Under the pieces are notes generated by a model. That model was given only the letters and a program-made list of their open reading frames with translations, searched no databases and was not told where the DNA came from. Made by a program: the position numbers and the translations under genes. From CAIJXV01 sp964497135 (GTDB lineage: Bacteria > Verrucomicrobiota > Kiritimatiellia > CAIKKV01 > CAIJXV01): a stretch of DNA of 64,000 nt. The stretch is from positions 1-64,000 of the forward strand of contig CAZCDO010000001.1 in assembly GCA_964497135.1 (NCBI GenBank), read 5' to 3'. The first letter of the stretch is position 1. Each line of letters begins with the position of its first letter. Below, one piece after another: positions 34,108 through 42,160 of this stretch.

Positions 34108-34519
34108 TCCCGTCTCCAGACCGGTGGCGGATGGGACGGCGGGGCCGGTCGCGGCCGACCTGGCCCAGTTGTTAAACGGGGTGCCCTATCTGAATCCGGC
34201 CGTTGAAACCCTCCACGATCCCCAGCGGGGATGTGCGCTCTCGTGGAAGAGTGAGTCGGGGAACCGGCGCGGCTGGCGGGCGCTCCTGATGGGGCCGGTG
34301 CGGCGCCGGCGACTGGAACTCGACGACCTGGGTCGCCGTACGGTTGAACTGTGCGACGGCCGCCGCAGGGTGGGGGAAATTGCCGCCCAGCTCGCCGCCG
34401 AACACCAGGTTGAACTCGGGGTCATGCAACGCGCCACCCTGGCCTTTCTCGCGGAACTCGTCCGTCGCAACGCCGCCCAGATTGTGGATGATTCGAAGGA
34501 GATTCGGACCGGGTCATAA
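34100..34519 (+). CDS. PqqD-like small protein
   Basis: This 139-residue protein resembles the PqqD family, a winged-helix fold that in RiPP pathways binds the precursor peptide. The C-terminal two thirds carry RRLELDDLGRRTVELCDGRR and then VGEIAAQLAAEHQVE, the characteristic D-L-G-R-x-V-x-x-x-x-D-G-x-x-x-V-x-E-I pattern with its helix-turn arrangement. GTG 34100 starts inside the last codons of the ATPase, so translation is coupled. No radical SAM enzyme or short precursor peptide was seen nearby. Here it may recruit a protein substrate to the ABC machinery (inference). Its stop lies inside the promoter of the next operon. Confidence 0.7.
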   Translation: MSDPVSRPVADGTAGPVAADLAQLLNGVPYLNPAVETLHDPQRGCALSWKSESGNRRGWRALLMGPVRRRRLELDDLGRRTVELCDGRRRVGEIAAQLAAEHQVELGVMQRATLAFLAELVRRNAAQIVDDSKEIRTGS

Positions 34520-34576
34520 AGTGACAATAGATATCAGAATTTGGTCATTGAGTGTTCGAATGCTTTGCGGGATTAT
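34509..34576 (+). promoter_or_regulatory. Putative AraC-type operator and promoter, copy 3
   Basis: The block 34509-34548 matches the copy at 10586 in 28 of 40 ungapped positions. It keeps the GTCATAAA half-site and the ATATCA half-site 20 bp apart. A -10-like GATTAT lies at 34571-34576, the same spacing as in the other copies; TATTAT at 34574 is an alternative. It overlaps the end of the PqqD-like gene and drives the secreted protein at 34653. Confidence 0.6.
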
Positions 34577-34652
34577 TATGAATTTCCGCTTTTGAGTGGG
34601 CGCTGCGAATGGCCGCCGGCGATCCATCACCGCAAACAAAGAACGGAATGCC

Positions 34653-37600
34653 ATGAAGAATTCGATTCGGACCCTGATAGCGCTGGTCGTCTCAACCAGT
34701 TGTTTCGGTGCCGGTGAAAGCAGGGTTTTATTCAAGGACGCCTTTGACGGCACCGGGGACAAGCCCGCCGGCTTTACCGAGGCCTGTTCCATCAGCGAAT
34801 ATCCGCCCAGCCTCAAATCGCTCGCCTTTCGGCCTGTGAACGGCAAGCCGACCGAAGTCCATCAGGGGCTTTTTACCTTGCCGAAGGGGACCGCGGAGTG
34901 CAAGGACTACGAATTGAGCTTCAAGTTCTTGTTCCCGCGTGCGAGCAAAAAAGAATTCACATTGAACATCGTCTCCGGGAATCCCGGCGAGAAGCGGGGA
35001 CCGGTTTCGGAACTCATCACGATTTCGGAGAAGACGATCGCCATTCGCCCGGACGCCTCGGGAAAGATCGTCTTCCCGACCAAGGGCGTCCCGGCGCCGG
35101 ACATCCTGTTGATGCCGGACGGTGTATGGCACCAGGCGTTTGTCAAGGTCAGGGGAAAATCTCTCGAACTATTCATCGAGAACGATGGATGCGTGCGCAA
35201 GTTCGCGGAGGTGCAGCGTCGCAACGCGCCGTTGATCGGTTTCAACTTCGCCGGCTCCACGGCGGTGGATTTCGATGACCTTGAGGTTCGCCGGATCGAT
35301 CTGGCCTCGGCGCGGGATTTCCGGGGCGAGGAGGGCGTCCGAACTCGCCAAGCCGCGGAAGCCATGGCCGGGATTCCAGCGGGTGCTTGGGTGGCGCATA
35401 CCAACGGCGAAGCTCTCCTGATGGCGATTCCGGATGGAACCGTGCTGGCGGCGGCGAGTTTCCGCATCGGTACGTACCCCGGGGCGATGACGATCAAGAT
35501 CGGGTATGCCGACGGCTCGGTGAAAGACATTGCCGTGAAGACCTTTGCGTCGGAATACGCGAAGAAGGTTCTCCGGCAAGACAAGGTGGTCGAGGAGAAA
35601 GTGGTCCTCCCCGATGCGGGGATGAAGTTCACTGAGCAGCAGGCCAAAGACCCGAAGTCCGCTTGGAGCCTGAGCTACAATACGCGGCCGAACCTTCAAT
35701 ACCGCTACACACCAGAGGGCGAACTGCGGATCGTTTCCAACTGGGAGAGCTTCCGGGCGGCCTCGCGGAAGTTCATCCGGTTCGAACTGCGTCCGGACGA
35801 GAAGGGCGCACAGATCTGGATCGATGGCCGCTATGCCGGCCGCTTTGACCATGCGGTGAAGCTCAAAACGCTGACCTTTGTCCTGCCGGCGAACGGCGCG
35901 GTGATGGGCCAGGAAATTTCATCGAAACCGTTCAGCAGCAGATATCTGGCGCTCGATGTGAGCCAGATCGCCAACCCCGGCTTACTGACCGATGCCACGC
36001 TCTCGTTTCCCAAAGGCGCGAACACCATCTCTGGAATTCCGTTTCTGGTCACCGACGGACCCGGCAATGCGGATACCGGGGTCTGCCGCGAGAATCTCGG
36101 CAGTTTCGCCCTGGAATGCGATGGATACCTGTCGCGCACACCGTTCGAAGGCATGCCGGAAAGTCTGCTCTTGAGTGTTCCCCTGGCTCAATACAACCGG
36201 GCCTGGGCGCTTTGTGCCGTTGAGGACGATCCCGACAAGGTGTCCGTGATCACTGCGCGCCTGACGAAATTCCTGCCGGGCTCTGCGGTCGGGCGGGGTC
36301 CGGCCATCGCCGACACCGCGATCACCCTGCCCCGCTCCGGCGAACCCCTGCCGGAGGGCGTGCAGAAGGTGGGCGAGGTGAAGACCGGCGGCAAGACCCT
36401 GTCCCTTTATCTTGTGGAGTTCAAGATGGACACCGGCAACCTCCAGGAGATCATTTTTCAGGAGCGCCCCGTCTGGCTGGATTTCGAACTGCTCGGGAAG
36501 CGCAACGACAAGGACAACTTTTATTTCGACCGCTCGCGCAAACCCTCGGACGATATCAGCGGCGTTCATGTTTTCGCCGCCACCCTCGAGCGGTCGCCGG
36601 TGGAGATGTGGATCATGCCGGCCGTGTTCGGCAATATCTACCAGCCCGGCGAGAAGCCCGCGATGACCGCCACCTTATCCTCGGTCGAAAAAAGCTCGTG
36701 CCGGTTGGAGTGGGCCGTCCGCGATATCCACGGAAAAATTATCGAGCAGGGCAGTCGGAACGTCTCCTTCGCGCGGGCCGGTGAGGAAACGAAGATCGAA
36801 ACCCCGTTCGCACAGAAGGATCTGGGCTGGTACGGCGTGGACTACCGGCTCACCGGCAAGGACGGGCGCGAACTCCTCCAGCATACGGCGTCTTTTGCGC
36901 GGATCGCCGCCGACACGCGCAATGCCGGCTATGAGTCGCCGTACTTCGCGTGGAACTTCGGCGGCGCGCACGGGACGATCGGGGACATCGCCGTTTCCGG
37001 CCCCTTGCTCCTGAAAGCCGGCATTCGCAGCACGCACGTCAAAAGCGAGACGGACGGCGCGCCGTGGAAGCTGACGATGAGTCAACTTCCCCGCCTGGCG
37101 CCCAAAAGCAAAGATCCCCAGAAAGCGGAAAAAGAACTCGAGGTGCTGATCAAGAAAGCCATCTCAAATTATCCGCACGCCTCCATGGCTTTGATTTTCC
37201 ACGAAAGCGGCGGCGGCCCGTTCCCCCTCGAACTGCTGGGCGGCAAAACCGAGGTGGATGACCGGCAGGCGGCGGATGACCGGAACCGGGCAGAGCATGT
37301 GGCGATGATCGCCAAGGCCTACCGCAAATATGCCCCGCAGATCAAGCTGGTCGTGGGCAATTCCGGCACGGCCACGCCGGGTTTGCTGGCCCAACTCTTT
37401 CGCGCCAAGGTTCCGCGTGAATATATCGACTATATCGGCGAAGAGACCGTCGGCATGACGATGCCTCCTGAACTCAGTGTAGCAAAGGAAAACTGGATAC
37501 TCCGGGAAACCGCCCGCGTTTTCGGTTACGGTGAAATTCCGGTCAGCGCCTGTTACGAGTGGAAGTGCCGCCGTTCGCGGAATCTCGGCCTGGAGCGGCT

Positions 37601-38762
37601 CGCGGAATGGAATGTGCGCGATATTCTGATTGCTCATGCGTGGAACTTTCCCCTCATCTCGACGGTCGGCCTGCCGGATGTGTCCTACAGCTATTACAAC
37701 AGCGTCTGGGGCGACTCGGCGTTTACCCACAACCCGCAGGTCTATCCGAAGCCCGGCTATCCGGCGGTGTCGACGGCAACGCTCGTGCTGGACTGCGCGA
37801 AATTCAAACGCCAGATATCAACCGGTTCATTGACTGTTTATGCGCTGGAGTTCAAGCGCGGGACCGAGTTCATCTACGCGTTCTGGACTGCGCGGGGAGA
37901 ACTGGATGCCACGCTGACGCTTGAGAAAGCGGCTTCTGTCCGGCTCACCGAACTTCTGGGCCGCTCGTCGGAATTGAAGAGTTCCGGCGGCACGCTCACG
38001 ATTCGCGTGGGCGAAGGTGCCGTGTATTTGACAAGTCCCGTGGCCTTGAAGGCGGTGTCTTCCCTGGGAGAGCGGAGCTTCCCGCGCGAACAGCCCCCGG
38101 TCGAAGCGAAAATTATCGTGGCCAACCGGATGGATCAAGCCGGAGAGTGGAAAATCGAGGGGACCGTCGATGCTCGCATCGACATCCCCGCGACGCACCC
38201 GGCCGCCCTCTACCGGCCCTTTCGCCGGCCCGGCGTCTATGACCTGCGCTCGGTCAAAGACGAACAAAAAGGCGATTGTCTGGAGCTCGAACTCATCCAG
38301 ACGAACGACTGCCCGGTACTTCTGCAGGAATACGCATTCCTCAGGTTGACAAATGCCATCGCGCAACCCGGAACGCCTCACACCATCGGGTTGTGGGTCA
38401 AAGGCAACTCCTCCTGGGGCAAGGTGTTTTGGGAAATCGAGGACGCCGAAGGCGAGAAATGGCTCTCCGCCGGCAGCGGCGGGTATGGCTGCGACGTCTA
38501 TGACTGGCCCGAACTGGCTGGAATCAATTTTGACGGCTGGCACTTCCTGCAGTTCCCGATCACAGGCAAATCACCCATTTCCGTGCAGAGTCCGGGGCAG
38601 GATGGCTATCAGTGGCAACACGACGGGACCGGGAACCGGCGGATCGACTATCCCATCAAGGTCACCGGGGTCGCGGTCTCCATGCCGCGCAAGGCCCTTA
38701 ATCTGCTGGAGATGATGCCGGTCAGGACCCTATTGCGTTTGAAGGATATCTCAACCTACTGA
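34653..38762 (+). CDS. Large secreted TIM-barrel glycosidase-like protein
   Basis: This 1369-residue protein has a Sec signal peptide (about residues 1-20, MKNSIRTLIALVVSTSCFGAG). A concanavalin-like domain at about 27-225 includes WHQAFVKVRGKSLELFIEND. It is followed by beta-rich regions to about 760, then a likely TIM barrel at about 760-1090. Candidate acidic residues are in ALIFHESGGG (near 846) and YIGEETVGM (near 927). The last 200 residues resemble a carbohydrate-binding beta-sandwich. I cannot assign a numbered GH family, and a clan GH-A origin is a guess from the pattern. ATG 34653 is chosen because the signal peptide starts there; the frame is open from 34596. It opens an operon with GH20 and GH123-like genes. 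Confidence 0.72.
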   Translation: MKNSIRTLIALVVSTSCFGAGESRVLFKDAFDGTGDKPAGFTEACSISEYPPSLKSLAFRPVNGKPTEVHQGLFTLPKGTAECKDYELSFKFLFPRASKKEFTLNIVSGNPGEKRGPVSELITISEKTIAIRPDASGKIVFPTKGVPAPDILLMPDGVWHQAFVKVRGKSLELFIENDGCVRKFAEVQRRNAPLIGFNFAGSTAVDFDDLEVRRIDLASARDFRGEEGVRTRQAAEAMAGIPAGAWVAHTNGEALLMAIPDGTVLAAASFRIGTYPGAMTIKIGYADGSVKDIAVKTFASEYAKKVLRQDKVVEEKVVLPDAGMKFTEQQAKDPKSAWSLSYNTRPNLQYRYTPEGELRIVSNWESFRAASRKFIRFELRPDEKGAQIWIDGRYAGRFDHAVKLKTLTFVLPANGAVMGQEISSKPFSSRYLALDVSQIANPGLLTDATLSFPKGANTISGIPFLVTDGPGNADTGVCRENLGSFALECDGYLSRTPFEGMPESLLLSVPLAQYNRAWALCAVEDDPDKVSVITARLTKFLPGSAVGRGPAIADTAITLPRSGEPLPEGVQKVGEVKTGGKTLSLYLVEFKMDTGNLQEIIFQERPVWLDFELLGKRNDKDNFYFDRSRKPSDDISGVHVFAATLERSPVEMWIMPAVFGNIYQPGEKPAMTATLSSVEKSSCRLEWAVRDIHGKIIEQGSRNVSFARAGEETKIETPFAQKDLGWYGVDYRLTGKDGRELLQHTASFARIAADTRNAGYESPYFAWNFGGAHGTIGDIAVSGPLLLKAGIRSTHVKSETDGAPWKLTMSQLPRLAPKSKDPQKAEKELEVLIKKAISNYPHASMALIFHESGGGPFPLELLGGKTEVDDRQAADDRNRAEHVAMIAKAYRKYAPQIKLVVGNSGTATPGLLAQLFRAKVPREYIDYIGEETVGMTMPPELSVAKENWILRETARVFGYGEIPVSACYEWKCRRSRNLGLERLAEWNVRDILIAHAWNFPLISTVGLPDVSYSYYNSVWGDSAFTHNPQVYPKPGYPAVSTATLVLDCAKFKRQISTGSLTVYALEFKRGTEFIYAFWTARGELDATLTLEKAASVRLTELLGRSSELKSSGGTLTIRVGEGAVYLTSPVALKAVSSLGERSFPREQPPVEAKIIVANRMDQAGEWKIEGTVDARIDIPATHPAALYRPFRRPGVYDLRSVKDEQKGDCLELELIQTNDCPVLLQEYAFLRLTNAIAQPGTPHTIGLWVKGNSSWGKVFWEIEDAEGEKWLSAGSGGYGCDVYDWPELAGINFDGWHFLQFPITGKSPISVQSPGQDGYQWQHDGTGNRRIDYPIKVTGVAVSMPRKALNLLEMMPVRTLLRLKDISTY

Positions 38763-38768
38763 GGAACG

Positions 38769-40598
38769 ATGAAAATTACAAAACCCGGGATTGCTCGCGG
38801 AACATCACACAGTCGGGATGACCTGCAAGGATTGATCGGCTTATTGGCGAAAGATCGCACCACGGGGTTGCACCGGATCCGGTTCGAGCAGGTGACCGAA
38901 CCCGGGCTCTGCGAGGTTGAGCGGCAGGGATTGGAAATGGTGGTCCGGTATGCCACCCCGGCCCAAGTCGGCCGGGCGTTGGGGGCCTTGAAGGCGGGGC
39001 TGGTCCCGGCCAAAGGCGTGTATCGCGAAACCACCCCGTTCAAGACCCTGGGGGTCATGCTGGACTGCTCGCGCAACGCCGTCATGACGGTGGAACACCT
39101 GACCGGGGTCTGGCTCCCGCGGCTGGCGTTGCTCGGGTACAACCAGGTGATGTTGTACACGGAAGACACCTATGAACTGCCCGGAGAACCCTACTTCGGC
39201 TACCAACGGGGTGCCTATACCGCCCGGGAGCTTTCCACCATCGTGGCGGCGGCGGCAGTTTTGAATGTCGAGGTTGTCCCGTGCATTCAGACGCTCGGCC
39301 ATTTGGCGCAGATTTTAAAACATGGCGCCTACGGGCCGGTGCGCGACACGGGTTCCGTCCTCATGGTTGGCGAACCGAAGACCTATGAGCTGATCGAGAA
39401 AATGATTGCGCACTGGGCCGGGATCATGCGGACCCGCCGCATCCATATCGGAATGGACGAAACCCACGATCTGGGCCGCGGTCGATACATGGACCGCCAC
39501 GGCTACCGGAACGGGTTCGATCTCTTCAACGAGCACTTGAAAAAAGTGGCGGCGATTTGCCGGAAATACGGGCTGAAGCCCATGATCTGGTCCGACATGT
39601 ATTTCCGGCTGGGCAGCAAAACGAATGACTACTACGATCGTAAGGCGACGATCCCCCCGCGTGTGGCCAAACGTATTCCGCGCGACGTCGATCTGGTTTA
39701 CTGGGACTACTACCACGACGATCCGGCTTTCTATCTCGACTGGATTGAGCGGCACCGCAAGCTCGGGAAGGAACCGATCATGGGGTCCGGCATCTGGACC
39801 TGGAACATGCACTGGCACCATCGCCGGCTGACGGAGGCCAACGCGGGCGCCTGCGTGCGCGCCTGCTACCAGGCCAAGCTCAAGGAGGTGCTGTTCACGA
39901 TGTGGGGCGATAACGGAGCTTTCTGCGATCACGATTCCGCGTTCGCCGGCATGGCGTACTGCGCCGATCTGGCCTACGGCAGTGCCAAGCCCTCCGCGGC
40001 CCGGCTCGAGAAACGGTTTGCGGCCGTCTGCGGCGGGAGTTACGCCGCGCACCAACTGGCCGGCGACTTGTATTTAGCCACTAATTACAGCAACAATGGT
40101 CCCGGGCCGTGGCCCTCGTTGTGGGACGATCCGTTCGGCGAGACGGGGTTTCGCACCTGGGCGAAGGATGACCCGCGCCGGATGGCCCAATCGGCCCGTC
40201 ACTATGCGAAACTGGCGGATAAACTGCGGCCGTTATCCGGCGATCGCGCCTGCGGCGACCTGGGGTATGCCCATAGCGTGGCGTGGTTGCTCGCGGAACG
40301 CTACCGCCTGTGCACCGACCTGATGACGGTGTATCGGCGCGGGGACCGGCCGGGACTGCGGGCCGTTCGGCGGCGCATCCCGCGGGTGTTGACCGCCCTG
40401 AAAGATCTCGAAAAAACGTTCCGGCGGATGTGGCTGAGCCACAACAAGCCGGAAGGCATGGAGGCGATCCAGGGGCGGTTCGGATGGATCGAGGTCCGGT
40501 ATCGGGAACTCGATCAACGTCTCGGTGAATACCTGGCCGGGAAATGCGCCACCCTGGCGGAATTCGAGTACCGGTGTCCACCCGGAGCGGCTCAATGA
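38769..40598 (+). CDS. GH20 family beta-hexosaminidase
   Basis: This 609-residue enzyme should remove terminal beta-linked N-acetylhexosamines by substrate-assisted catalysis. After a short N-terminal domain (about residues 1-85), the barrel shows GVMLDCSRNAV, LLGYNQVMLYTEDTYEL, PCIQTLGHLAQIL and the hallmark HIGMDETHDLG with Asp230-Glu231. A helical tail of about 200 residues follows. No signal peptide is present, so it probably acts in the cytoplasm on imported oligosaccharides. ATG 38769 has GAGGAA immediately upstream and lies 6 bases after the previous stop. Its stop overlaps the next start (ATGA). Confidence 0.88.
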   Translation: MKITKPGIARGTSHSRDDLQGLIGLLAKDRTTGLHRIRFEQVTEPGLCEVERQGLEMVVRYATPAQVGRALGALKAGLVPAKGVYRETTPFKTLGVMLDCSRNAVMTVEHLTGVWLPRLALLGYNQVMLYTEDTYELPGEPYFGYQRGAYTARELSTIVAAAAVLNVEVVPCIQTLGHLAQILKHGAYGPVRDTGSVLMVGEPKTYELIEKMIAHWAGIMRTRRIHIGMDETHDLGRGRYMDRHGYRNGFDLFNEHLKKVAAICRKYGLKPMIWSDMYFRLGSKTNDYYDRKATIPPRVAKRIPRDVDLVYWDYYHDDPAFYLDWIERHRKLGKEPIMGSGIWTWNMHWHHRRLTEANAGACVRACYQAKLKEVLFTMWGDNGAFCDHDSAFAGMAYCADLAYGSAKPSAARLEKRFAAVCGGSYAAHQLAGDLYLATNYSNNGPGPWPSLWDDPFGETGFRTWAKDDPRRMAQSARHYAKLADKLRPLSGDRACGDLGYAHSVAWLLAERYRLCTDLMTVYRRGDRPGLRAVRRRIPRVLTALKDLEKTFRRMWLSHNKPEGMEAIQGRFGWIEVRYRELDQRLGEYLAGKCATLAEFEYRCPPGAAQ

Positions 40599-42142
40599 GT
40601 CAACATCGCTACCAGGGGATTCGGCCGACGGATCGTTTCGGCCGGTGTGGCCTCCTCAATCCGGAACGCGGATTGCGCCTCGAGGTGCAGGTGGGTCGAT
40701 TGACGACGGACCGGTATCCGGAGATTTACCAGCAGGACTTCATGCGGGCGCAAGGCGGGTACTACTCGGATTACTACTGGGTTTGGCAGGCGGAACAGTA
40801 TCGGACCGACGGAGTGACGGTCGTTCAGGCGTACTGCTATCTCGATCGGTATATGGATTGCGAGATTCCGAGCGAGGCCCTGGATGCGATCCAGCGCAGT
40901 TTTGACCGGGCCCGTGAAGCCGGCATCAAATTTCTCCTGCGCTTTGCGTACGGGCATGACGACAATCAGTTCGCCTGTCCGGACCTCCTGCGCATCCTGG
41001 CTCACATGGACCAACTGGCGCCGCTCATCCAGCGCAACGCCGATGTCATCTATGTGCTGCAATGCGGCTTCCTGGGCGCCTGGGGCGAGTTCCACAGCTC
41101 GGCGAATGGTATTGACCGGAAGATCGAGTGTACCTGTGAGGTGGTCCGTAAGACGCTTGAGATCCTGCCCGACGATCTGTTTACCCAGATGCGGCGGGGG
41201 GAATATAAGATGCGGAATCTGAAGGCCTTAAACGCCTTCGAGGTGCTGAGCGATCGGATCGCCTTTACGCAGCACCCCGCCGCGCGGATCGGATTTTTCA
41301 ACGACGCGACGCTGGCGAACATCGGGGACGCCGGAACGTGGACCGAAGCGCCCTATGGTCAGCCCGGTTCCGCGCAATTCGATTACGTCACGACAGAGGC
41401 GCCCTTCATGCCGGTGGATGGCGAACTCTTCTGGACCGGGTCGATCGCCCAGCGCAACAGCGATGGCGGGTTGTGCTCCGAGCGGTTGCGCCTGCACCAT
41501 TACACAACCTTCAGTTATGTTCACAGCTATTCGCAACTCGATAAAATGCATGGTGTGCCTCACACGATTGACGATTGGAAGGCGTGGCCGGTTTCGGAAG
41601 CCGACCTGCGCGCCCGGCGTCTGCCGGTGTCGGACGGCTATTTCGCGGGGTCCGGGGAAACGCCGGTCGTCGTGCGCACGGCCTTCGAGTATATCCGCGA
41701 CCATCTCGGCTATCGGCTGGAAATGCAACACGCGGAGTGGCCCGATGAAACGGCGGCCGGCCGCGATTTCACCGTGTCCTGCGCGTTGATCAATCGCGGG
41801 TTTTCGACCCCGATCAAGCGTCGCGCCGCGCGCGTTCTGCTTTTACATGCATCCGGTGAATGCGTTGACATTCCATCCGATGGCCAGGCGCAGGCTTGGC
41901 AGCCGTATACGCCCGGCGATGCCGGGTTCGCGCCGTTGACGCACTCGATCACGGCTCGGATCCGGTTGCCCGAGACGATGAAGGCGGGCGAGTGGGAGGT
42001 TGCGCTCTGGCTGCCGGATGCAGCGGAAACGCTGAGTCTGCGGCCGGAATATGCGATCCGGCTGGCGAATCGCGACACGCCCTGGCGGGAGGTCGGCGGA
42101 CGAGGCTGTAATATTTTGGGTCGGGTTCTGGTAACACGGTGA
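40595..42142 (+). CDS. DUF4874/DUF4832 protein
   Basis: This 515-residue protein starts with the DUF4874 region (LNPERGLRLEV, QAYCYLDRYMD, FLLRFAYGH, VLQCGFLGAWGEFHSS). It continues with DUF4832 (RIGFFNDATLANIGDAGTW), then a beta-rich C-terminus. The GAWGEFH segment and the overall pattern suggest a TIM-barrel hydrolase whose Glu could be catalytic, but the family has no assigned reaction that I know. ATG 40595 overlaps the stop of the GH20 gene, which shows tight co-expression. A glycosidase role is inferred from the operon. Confidence 0.8.
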   Translation: MSQHRYQGIRPTDRFGRCGLLNPERGLRLEVQVGRLTTDRYPEIYQQDFMRAQGGYYSDYYWVWQAEQYRTDGVTVVQAYCYLDRYMDCEIPSEALDAIQRSFDRAREAGIKFLLRFAYGHDDNQFACPDLLRILAHMDQLAPLIQRNADVIYVLQCGFLGAWGEFHSSANGIDRKIECTCEVVRKTLEILPDDLFTQMRRGEYKMRNLKALNAFEVLSDRIAFTQHPAARIGFFNDATLANIGDAGTWTEAPYGQPGSAQFDYVTTEAPFMPVDGELFWTGSIAQRNSDGGLCSERLRLHHYTTFSYVHSYSQLDKMHGVPHTIDDWKAWPVSEADLRARRLPVSDGYFAGSGETPVVVRTAFEYIRDHLGYRLEMQHAEWPDETAAGRDFTVSCALINRGFSTPIKRRAARVLLLHASGECVDIPSDGQAQAWQPYTPGDAGFAPLTHSITARIRLPETMKAGEWEVALWLPDAAETLSLRPEYAIRLANRDTPWREVGGRGCNILGRVLVTR

Positions 42143-42160
42143 GGTTGAAAAGGACAAATC

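Noticed and set aside
34100..34519. RiPP biosynthesis cluster based on the PqqD-like gene
   Set aside because: No radical SAM enzyme, precursor peptide or peptidase typical of such clusters is visible in the window.
34541..34564. TGGTCATTGAG segment as a dispersed repeat with 4870-4888
   Set aside because: The shared TGGTCATTGA core is only about 10 bases and here it overlaps the promoter copy, so common origin cannot be supported.
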